A stretch of 8,225 nt of DNA. It comes from an uncultured Prevotella sp. GTDB taxonomy: Bacteria; Bacteroidota; Bacteroidia; Bacteroidales; Bacteroidaceae. Positions 1 to 5,200 of this stretch are shown in pieces. The DNA is taken from NCBI GenBank assembly GCA_937907705.1, contig CALCVP010000074.1, positions 1 through 8,225 of the forward strand, given 5' to 3'. The notes below the pieces were generated by a model. That model had not been told where the DNA came from, did not search any database, and saw only the letters and a list, made by a program, of their open reading frames with translations. How positions within the stretch are numbered: position 1 is the stretch's first letter; each line of letters opens with the position of its first letter. The position numbers and the translations under genes are program-made.

Positions 1-397
1 ACTGTGCCGAGAATTCTGTTTGAGAAATCTCATGATTGGCAACTTTGCGTCCAAAGTCAGTAAGGGTAATTATGCCACCTGTCTTTTCTGCTGGTATAAG
101 GTTCAAAGCTTTCCAATATTGTCCGGAATTTCTGATAATGTTTCGTTCGCCTATACGTCCCTCCAAGTCGACATTTACACCTGTACCTTGTAAATCATGT
201 GAAAGTTCTATCAGCTCTTTGCCGAATTGCTTTGAACTATATTTGTACTTTCCCTCCAATTTTGCCATACGGAACAGAATGCCCAACAATACAACAGGGT
301 CATTTATACCCTCCGTACATTGCACACTTGCCCATTTCCATTTGAAATTGGCAAATGGCTTTTTGGGTATTTCAAGTTTCTTACTTTTTATTGTCAT
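1..397 (-). CDS. Partial ORF downstream of two DNA methyltransferases; candidate restriction endonuclease or DNA-binding subunit
   Basis: An open frame starts at the ATG at 397-395 and runs off the left edge without a stop, giving 132 codons; the 3' end is missing. It overlaps the 3' end of the upstream methyltransferase by 17 bases in another frame, so it is almost certainly translated from the same mRNA. The visible N-terminal part is Lys-rich at first (MTIKSKKLEIPKKPF), followed by a region with helical character and a segment reading GRIGERNIIRNSGQYWKAL, then a short beta-like stretch IITLTDFGRKVAN. The latter arrangement resembles the winged-helix DNA-binding part seen at the N-terminus of some restriction proteins, but I cannot name a family. 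No catalytic PD-(D/E)xK, HNH or Walker motif lies in the visible part. Its place after two m5C methyltransferases is the main reason to suspect the cognate nuclease, or one subunit of it as in multi-subunit systems such as BsuMI. Confidence 0.7.
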   Translation of the reverse strand, partial: MTIKSKKLEIPKKPFANFKWKWASVQCTEGINDPVVLLGILFRMAKLEGKYKYSSKQFGKELIELSHDLQGTGVNVDLEGRIGERNIIRNSGQYWKALNLIPAEKTGGIITLTDFGRKVANHEISQTEFSAQ

Positions 398-1319
398 CTT
401 CTTTGTAAAGATTAAATTGTTTTGCTATGTTATACGCCAGTTGAACAGGAACGGCATTTCCTATTTGGCGGTATATAGAAGAGTTTGTACCCTCAAAGAA
501 GTAATCCATAGGAAAACTTTGTACAGTAGCAAGTTCCCTGCATGTCATTCTTCTTAGCCCATTGGGATGAGGATGGATAACTACGCCACCTTTGTTGTCC
601 CCTCTGGCAGTAACTGTTGGAGCCGGTTTGTTTGGGTCTAACAAACGATGTCCGATATAGCCGTTGATATTCAATTTGTATTTTGAATATGTATGGTTGA
701 AGACATTGTTTGGTTTGTCTGGGTCAGGAATGTCTTTGAGAGCTTCACCGACAGACAACCACTTCGGCAGTCCATCATTTCCATCTTTAGAGTTAGTCGG
801 TTGTGGATATTCATAAATAAAGTTTACATCCTTTCTAACGCCAACAATAATAACCCTTTCACGTGTCTGTGGCACTCCATAGTTAGCCGCATTTAGGACT
901 TTATACTGAACCTCATAATTCAAATTTCTAAAATCGTTCATTATCATCTTAAAAGATTCTCCCTTGTTTAGGGACAATATCCCTTTTACATTTTCTGCAA
1001 GAAAGAACTTAGGATTTTTATCCTTGATGACTCTTAGAAGTTCTTTGTACAATATATTACGCTCGTCAGCCGTATGTCTTTTTGTGTTTGCCACAGAAAA
1101 ACCTTGGCAGGGGAAACCACCGATAACGATGTCGCAATCAGGAATTTCTTCCGATGGTATCTCCTTTATATCTTTTTCAACAATATGGTCGCCAATGTTC
1201 TTCCTATAAGTAGCCACGGCATCACCGTATAAGTCATTTGCCCATACGATAGTATGCCCTGCCTTTATAAAACCCAAGTCCAAACCTCCAGCACCACTGA
1301 ACAATGATACAACTTTCAT
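381..1319 (-). CDS. C5-cytosine DNA methyltransferase, second of a tandem pair
   Basis: This protein of 312 residues transfers a methyl group from S-adenosylmethionine to C5 of cytosine at a specific DNA site. All key motifs are visible: motif I LFSGAGGLDLGF (6-17, SAM binding), motif IV GGFPCQGFS with catalytic Cys71, motif VI ENV (109-111), motif VIII QTRERV (151-156), motif IX RELATVQSFP (261-270) and motif X GNAVPV (287-292). The short target-recognition region lies between about 165 and 255. I chose the ATG at 1319-1317 because motif I must lie near the N-terminus and because the stop of the upstream methyltransferase overlaps it as TAATG, a coupling arrangement; an upstream TTG at 1409 would only add residues from the other gene's frame. 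The short length and compact recognition region fit a type II enzyme. Target sequence unknown. It is a close paralogue of its upstream neighbour and probably modifies a different strand or site of the same system. Confidence 0.96.
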   Translation of the reverse strand: MKVVSLFSGAGGLDLGFIKAGHTIVWANDLYGDAVATYRKNIGDHIVEKDIKEIPSEEIPDCDIVIGGFPCQGFSVANTKRHTADERNILYKELLRVIKDKNPKFFLAENVKGILSLNKGESFKMIMNDFRNLNYEVQYKVLNAANYGVPQTRERVIIVGVRKDVNFIYEYPQPTNSKDGNDGLPKWLSVGEALKDIPDPDKPNNVFNHTYSKYKLNINGYIGHRLLDPNKPAPTVTARGDNKGGVVIHPHPNGLRRMTCRELATVQSFPMDYFFEGTNSSIYRQIGNAVPVQLAYNIAKQFNLYKEDDNKK

Positions 1320-2257
1320 TATGATACAATTCTTTCTAAACGTTTTAATTCCAATCCCAATAATTTTGCAAAATGCACAGGTACAGCATTCCCTATTTGG
1401 CGGTAGCAAGCTCCCATCTTACCCATAAATACAAAATTTCGTGGAAATGTCTGCACAACTGCACTTTCTCGTATTGATAATCTGCGTTCTCCATTATAAT
1501 GAGGAATAGCGCAAACACCGCCCTTACCGTTTCCTCTTGCCAAAATTGTAGGTGAAGGCTTATTGGGGTCTGTCACTCTATGCGCTGTAAAATTGCGAGC
1601 AACAAAACGGTAAGCCGACCCGTAATTATTCGGATCTTCATCCGTATTTCCTATTGGTGGCAAATCATCAATCGCTTCTTTTATTGACTTCCATTTTGGG
1701 AGACCATTTTTACCATCTTTTGAATTGGTCGGATTTGGAAAATTGAAAATCATGTTTGTCCCTAAATCCTTTCTTTGCCCAATAAATAGGACCCTTTCAC
1801 GGTGTTGTGGAACTCCATAATCAGCCATATTTACTTTATGTATTTCAACAATATAGCCAGCATCTTCAAAATCAGCCTTGATTTGTTTTACAACACTACC
1901 TTTGCCCAAACTTAATATGCCTTTTACATTTTCAGCAATAAAGAATTTTGGCTGCTTCTCCTTTATAGCATTATAGAAGAACTTATATAATACATTTCGC
2001 TCATCATCTATATCTCGCTTCATATTTGCCATAGAGAATCCCTGACAAGGGAAACCACCAACTACAACATCTGCCGATGGTACTTTTGTAATGTCTATAT
2101 TTTGAATATCTGCTTGTATTATATGGTCGTTTATATTGGCTTTGTAGGTTGCTACTGCATCAGCATCAATATCGTTTGCCCAAATGACATTGTTGCCCGC
2201 TTGTATCAATCCCAAGTCCAATCCTCCTGCACCACTAAATAATGAAATGATTGTCAT
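1319..2257 (-). CDS. C5-cytosine DNA methyltransferase, first of a tandem pair
   Basis: A 312-residue m5C methyltransferase, exactly as long as the gene that follows it. Visible motifs: LFSGAGGLDLGL (6-17, motif I), GGFPCQGFS with catalytic Cys71 (motif IV), ENV 109-111 (motif VI), QHRERV 151-156 (motif VIII), RESAVVQTFP (263-272, motif IX) and GNAVPV (289-294, motif X). Between motifs VIII and IX both proteins share PTNSKDG, GLPKW and DPNKP-x-PT-x-x-ARG, and differ mostly at about 200-230, which is where specificity should lie. The ATG at 2257 lies 11 bases after the fic stop, preceded by an A-rich stretch rather than a Shine-Dalgarno site. The stop TAA overlaps the next start by one base. 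Paired m5C methyltransferases are known from type IIS systems with asymmetric sites, such as HgaI, and from BsuMI; which applies here cannot be read from sequence alone. Confidence 0.96.
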   Translation of the reverse strand: MTIISLFSGAGGLDLGLIQAGNNVIWANDIDADAVATYKANINDHIIQADIQNIDITKVPSADVVVGGFPCQGFSMANMKRDIDDERNVLYKFFYNAIKEKQPKFFIAENVKGILSLGKGSVVKQIKADFEDAGYIVEIHKVNMADYGVPQHRERVLFIGQRKDLGTNMIFNFPNPTNSKDGKNGLPKWKSIKEAIDDLPPIGNTDEDPNNYGSAYRFVARNFTAHRVTDPNKPSPTILARGNGKGGVCAIPHYNGERRLSIRESAVVQTFPRNFVFMGKMGACYRQIGNAVPVHFAKLLGLELKRLERIVS

Positions 2258-2268
2258 TTTTTCAATTT

Positions 2269-2817
2269 TTACTTTTCATACTCCTCATAATAATAGCTCT
2301 GCTCTATCCCCTTGAATATAACTTCACAATTCTCCGTATCTGAAGTCAGATTCTGTGAGAAGAGATAACGCAGTTCGAGGTCGTTAATGGGAGAGCGTTC
2401 CATGGCCGAGAGGTATTGGTCTTTGCCCACATACTGCCAGTTGACCATCTCGCCGAGGAAGCGCCAGAGCATCATGTCGAGCCAAATACGTGTGGAACGG
2501 CCATTGCCCTCCATGAAAGGATGGCACACGTTCATCTCTACATACTTTTCAATGATATGCTCGAAAGTGTCTTCTGGCATCTTTTCTACGGCAGAGAGGG
2601 CTGCTTCAAGATAGAGAGAATTGACAAAGCGGAAACCACCTTTGACTATATTCTTATCGCAAATGACACCAGCAAACGGGTATAGACCATCAAACAGATA
2701 ATGATGTATCTGCTGAAGACCTGATGTAGGTCCAACTGGAATTTTATCTATATCGCCCGACTCATAGAGGCGGTGTGCGTTGCCTAACGACTTTTCGTCA
2801 ATCTCTTTTGTTGTCAT
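2269..2817 (-). CDS. fic: Fic-domain protein, class III NmFic-like protein adenylyltransferase
   Basis: This 182-residue single-domain Fic protein carries the complete catalytic loop HPFMEGNGRSTR at 99-110, with His99 as the catalytic base. Fic enzymes of this kind transfer AMP from ATP to a Tyr, Ser or Thr hydroxyl of a target protein in the cytoplasm. From memory, the sequence aligns along its whole length with Neisseria meningitidis NmFic (class III), which carries its own C-terminal inhibitory helix and reportedly modifies DNA gyrase subunit B. The inhibitory motif S/T-x3-E-G/N is seen as S174-YYY-E178-E179; offsets match NmFic His107 and Glu186, so the regulatory glutamate is present but the following Gly/Asn is Glu. 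I chose the ATG at 2817 because NmFic starts at the equivalent place; a TTG at 2862 would add 15 residues without likeness to the family. It sits in the same operon as the methyltransferases. Its bases look somewhat richer in G+C than theirs, suggesting a separate origin. Confidence 0.93.
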   Translation of the reverse strand: MTTKEIDEKSLGNAHRLYESGDIDKIPVGPTSGLQQIHHYLFDGLYPFAGVICDKNIVKGGFRFVNSLYLEAALSAVEKMPEDTFEHIIEKYVEMNVCHPFMEGNGRSTRIWLDMMLWRFLGEMVNWQYVGKDQYLSAMERSPINDLELRYLFSQNLTSDTENCEVIFKGIEQSYYYEEYEK

Positions 2818-2891
2818 GATCAATTGAATTGGATTTGTACTACTCGTTTGCCGAAATATCAAGAAAAATCTCGGCCTCTTTCTCTGGATAG

Positions 2892-3035
2892 TTATTTTAG
2901 AAGTTTTCTGTCGCCAGTATCTTCAAGGATTCTCATCTGCTGGATGGCAATCTGATTGAGTTTGACGAGCCGTTCTGATTGTGGCATACCATCATTGATA
3001 AATACAGCATTTAGATTCTCCATGTCGAGAGACAT
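2892..3035 (-). CDS. Small unidentified ORF upstream of fic, possibly a broken gene or antitoxin-like partner
   Basis: A 47-codon frame from the ATG at 3035 to the TAA at 2894-2892. The product is helical and amphipathic in appearance (for example MPQSERLVKLNQIAIQQMRI) with no membrane segment or signal peptide, which suits a small cytoplasmic partner protein. I do not recognise the family. Just after the stop, another frame continues with coding-like residues (NYPEKEAEIFLDISANE) to a TAG at 2842-2840, only 22 bases before the fic start, so the gene may be frameshifted at the A-run 2898-2895. A second possible frame change lies at the 5' end. It is the first gene after the operon promoter. 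A regulatory or antitoxin role towards Fic is inference from position only; class III Fic proteins normally need no separate antitoxin. Confidence 0.45.
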   Translation of the reverse strand: MSLDMENLNAVFINDGMPQSERLVKLNQIAIQQMRILEDTGDRKLLK

Positions 3036-3069
3036 ATAAGTTCGTTGATACTGGCATAATCACGAATCT

Positions 3070-3087
3070 TGTTTACAAAGGTAAACA
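3070..3087. repeat. Perfect palindrome (7-bp arms) overlapping the operon -7 box; candidate operator
   Basis: On the plus strand the sequence is TGTTTAC-aaag-GTAAACA: two perfect 7-base inverted arms around a 4-base centre. It covers the whole -7 box of the predicted operon promoter, so a protein bound here would block transcription. R-M and toxin loci are often autoregulated through such sites, but no controller gene of the classical C-protein type is visible. The regulator is unknown. Confidence 0.5.
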
Positions 3088-3104
3088 TTATCTTGGATAA
3101 TCAA
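3076..3104 (-). promoter_or_regulatory. Predicted Bacteroidetes-type promoter of the Fic/methyltransferase operon
   Basis: Reading the minus strand, TTG (3104-3102) is followed by 18 nt and then TACCTTTG (3083-3076), an exact match to the TAnnTTTG -7 box used by the primary sigma factor of Bacteroidetes. Transcription would start near 3070 and give a leader of roughly 35 nt before the small ORF. It is the only good match upstream of the operon. Confidence 0.6.
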
Positions 3105-3598
3105 GAAAGGCTATGGAAACAGTTTTCAAAATTATTGCATTTTACCTCAATTCTACTACAAAATATCACAGTTTCAAGGCTCTGCCATCACAAGTCTGTT
3201 ATTTTCTGCCCGCTCTTGCTGATTATAAGTATCTTTGTCCCATCAAAGCTACCGCAAAACAGCACAAATGAGAAGCGTGGTACGAAGTAATATGCGCAAC
3301 AGCTGAATGTCAAGGATCTGAACATTCTATGGATGTCCTGCCAAATGTCAAAGTGTTGTTCTTACCGATTAAAGTGCAATGCGCTTGACTATTAGGAATG
3401 TGAAGATATATACAAGAAAGCTATGCGCTGCTCCGTATATTGATCATAAAGACAATCAAAAATAGAGGCTTATTTACTTTCCGTTACAACACAATTCATT
3501 CACCAGTAAGCAGGCGCCTCTAATGATTGGCATTGCTATGCGACCCTTTTCTCTCAATTTTCAGTTTACGCCCCCAAGAAACATGAAAGTCAACTTAC
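3105..3598. other. Gene-poor intergenic region
   Basis: About 500 bases with no convincing gene on either strand. The longest frame (plus, 3069-3290) begins inside the operon promoter palindrome, has no promoter or start context and gives a low-complexity product unlike a known family. All minus-strand frames are cut by frequent stops. A small palindrome, AGGCGCCT, lies near 3512-3519. A TATCTTTG at 3230-3237 resembles a -7 box but has no -33 partner at the right distance. It may be decayed DNA at the border of the R-M locus, or may hold an RNA that cannot be recognised by eye. Confidence 0.5.
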
Positions 3599-3651
3599 AA
3601 ACAAAGCCCGACAGAATGAGCTTTCAGCTTCTTTTCTGCCGGGCTTTGTTT
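3599..3651 (-). terminator. Strong rho-independent terminator downstream of the secreted-protein gene
   Basis: The arms 3599-3616 (AAACAAAGCCCGACAGAA) and 3634-3651 (TTCTGCCGGGCTTTGTTT) form an 18-bp stem. The single non-Watson-Crick position is A-C on the plus strand but a G-U pair in the minus-strand RNA, so the stem is complete only for minus-strand transcripts. The RNA then continues UUUGUUUGU. The hairpin begins 45 bases after the stop of the minus-strand gene ending at 3696. The loop contains a small nested AGCTgaaAGCT hairpin. Confidence 0.85.
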
Positions 3652-3695
3652 ATATGATTGCCACATCCAATCTACTACGATTTTCAATGACAGCT

Positions 3696-4895
3696 TTACT
3701 TGTTGATGTATTTCTTTCCGCCCCGCTGGATAACCACTCCTTTGGCATCCTTTCGCACCTTCATTCCCTGTAAATTATAGGTGGGCATACCTTTCACTGC
3801 ATTGGTGCGAGCCAACTCGGTGATGCCACTTGATACCGTATCAAGAAGATACAGTACATAAGTCGTCTCGCCATTGCTGTATTCTTCAGTCCCTACATAG
3901 GTTTTGCCATTCAAACGGTACAAGTCTACATAATTCTCATCACCGGCCGGCAACGTCAACAAATCCTTTCCATCTTCGTTTACAATCTTGGTATAGCCCT
4001 CGTAATACTTGTCCTGCTCTTGTTTCCTGATTACAAGTTTGCCATTCTCCATTCCGTCTATTAACAATCCATTTGTCAATGTTGTATTGCCATCTGTAGG
4101 AGCATCCACCTGTTTGTAGGATTTGACGAGAAATTCATACTTGTCATCATCATTGAATACATTTTGAGTTATATAATCACTACTGCCCTCATTGCAAGCA
4201 ATGTCATAATCTTCTAATTCTGTATTCATGATGCGTTCAGTACAAGTGAGAGATCCGCTTTGGCTATCATCCACCGTCCAAGCCAAATGGTCAAGGTCCA
4301 TTTCTACAGCCATAATTGCCGTACAGTAATAAATGGCTTTCTCATCCTTGTTGTAATAGTAATACTGCTGCCTGACGGTAGGAACATCCTTGTCGTCCAT
4401 AATCTTATATCCTTCATACGATATCCAGTCTTTACCGGACTTGTGATAAGAAAAATTGCCGTCTTGATCTATAAAGAAATCCGTAGAAGAAAGGTCTGCA
4501 TTGTTTTGGAGAACAAACAGCTTAAAATCATCAAATGTAGCAAAATCAGAACCTTTGCCCAATTCAATAGGCCAGCGGTCCCAATATTCTATAACTGTTT
4601 TCTTGGTAATGTCTGCCAAGGCTTTCATGTATATGGACTTAGCTTCAAATGTGCGAAGAGGATAGCTAAAGCTCTTGACTTTGTTGAATGACTCGTTGTA
4701 AACTGTAAACTCTGCCAGTTGGTTGGAAGAATACTCAGTACCAATGGTAGAATAAGGCGTTGCCTTGCCGGTAACAGTAAGATGCTTTGACAAAAAATAA
4801 AAGCCATCGCCTTTCACTTTCAGCGCTTCCTGCGTCTGTGCGCTTGCCGCCAAGCCTACAGCAAGCATGGCAGACATGAGTAAATTTCTTTTCAT
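3696..4895 (-). CDS. Secreted protein of unknown function with Bacteroidetes C-terminal tail
   Basis: A 399-residue protein starting at the ATG at 4895-4893. Residues 1-19 form a signal peptide (MKRN, hydrophobic core LLMSAMLAVGLAA, then SAQ); cleavage is likely after Ala19, so the mature protein is exported across the inner membrane. The mature part is rich in Tyr, Asp, Asn and Lys and in short beta-strand-like stretches, with no membrane segment and only a few cysteines. The last 30 residues contain YNLQGMKV (373-380) followed by KGVVIQRGGKKYINK (385-399). This short tail, an aromatic-x-L-x-G-x-x-V strand plus a GxxIxxGKK strand, recurs at the end of many unrelated Prevotella exported proteins. 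Whether it acts in type IX secretion or sorting is inference. I recognise no enzyme motif. It is a single-gene unit with its own promoter (5078-5109), structured leader and terminator. A surface or periplasmic role is most likely. Confidence 0.9.
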   Translation of the reverse strand: MKRNLLMSAMLAVGLAASAQTQEALKVKGDGFYFLSKHLTVTGKATPYSTIGTEYSSNQLAEFTVYNESFNKVKSFSYPLRTFEAKSIYMKALADITKKTVIEYWDRWPIELGKGSDFATFDDFKLFVLQNNADLSSTDFFIDQDGNFSYHKSGKDWISYEGYKIMDDKDVPTVRQQYYYYNKDEKAIYYCTAIMAVEMDLDHLAWTVDDSQSGSLTCTERIMNTELEDYDIACNEGSSDYITQNVFNDDDKYEFLVKSYKQVDAPTDGNTTLTNGLLIDGMENGKLVIRKQEQDKYYEGYTKIVNEDGKDLLTLPAGDENYVDLYRLNGKTYVGTEEYSNGETTYVLYLLDTVSSGITELARTNAVKGMPTYNLQGMKVRKDAKGVVIQRGGKKYINK

Positions 4896-4913
4896 GTTGT
4901 TTGATAATGTAGC

Positions 4914-4933
4914 TTCGGGAATTACCCCCCGAA
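4914..4933 (-). promoter_or_regulatory. Leader hairpin just upstream of the secreted-protein start codon
   Basis: In minus-strand RNA, TTCGGG (4933-4928) can pair with CCCGAA (4919-4914) around an 8-base loop, ending 18 nt before the ATG at 4895. It covers the region where a ribosome first contacts the message. A second, competing pairing is possible between TACCCC (4980-4975) and the GGGGTA at about 4928-4923. It could modulate translation. There is no recognisable riboswitch class. Confidence 0.35.
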
Positions 4934-5077
4934 ATAAGTTAGATGATGATAGATGTCTGTCAGCGAATCAAACAGGGGTATAATGCCTCACAAAGACAAT
5001 GTATGATACCGCCCACAGTTTTTCTGTAGCCTTGCATGATTAGCAAATGCAATTAGGCTACTTTTATAAAGATATTG

Positions 5078-5109
5078 CAAATATATGAAAAAAATATACA
5101 AGTTCCAAA
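5078..5109 (-). promoter_or_regulatory. Predicted promoter of the secreted-protein gene
   Basis: Minus strand: TTTG (5109-5106), 20 nt, then TATATTTG (5085-5078), matching the Bacteroidetes TTTG/TAnnTTTG arrangement. Transcription from about 5071 would give an unusually long leader of about 175 nt before the start at 4895. No ORF or known RNA motif is recognisable in the 4896-5077 leader apart from the hairpin near the start codon. Confidence 0.55.
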
Positions 5110-5150
5110 GCTTTTGTCCATATTTTCTCATAAAGCATTGATTAAAGCAA

Positions 5151-5179
5151 GTGTTCAAAACAAGATTTATTCAGAACAC
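5151..5179 (-). terminator. Weak inverted repeat after the serine hydrolase gene; possible terminator
   Basis: The arms GTGTTC (5151-5156) and GAACAC (5174-5179) can form a 6-bp stem with a 17-nt loop, beginning 22 bases after the stop of the minus-strand gene ending at 5201. No clear U-run follows, so this is a weak candidate. No better terminator is visible between this gene and the next. Confidence 0.22.
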
Positions 5180-5200
5180 CTATTTTCATATAAAAGGCAG

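Noticed and set aside
36..1209. Several plus-strand open frames opposite the methyltransferases and the partial gene
   Set aside because: They are antisense to frames with clear motifs, lack promoters and give products with no family character.
1320..1409. Longer N-terminus for the second methyltransferase from a TTG at 1409
   Set aside because: The extra 30 residues come from another frame of the upstream gene's 3' end; the ATG at 1319 places motif I properly and overlaps the upstream stop.
2818..2862. Longer Fic protein from a TTG at 2862
   Set aside because: The added residues have no likeness to NmFic, which begins at the equivalent of the ATG at 2817.
3230..3237. TATCTTTG as a plus-strand promoter
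   Set aside because: The nearest TTG is only 11 bases upstream of it and no gene follows.
3069..3290. Plus-strand 73-codon frame
   Set aside because: It starts inside the operon promoter palindrome, has no start context and its product is unlike any family I know.
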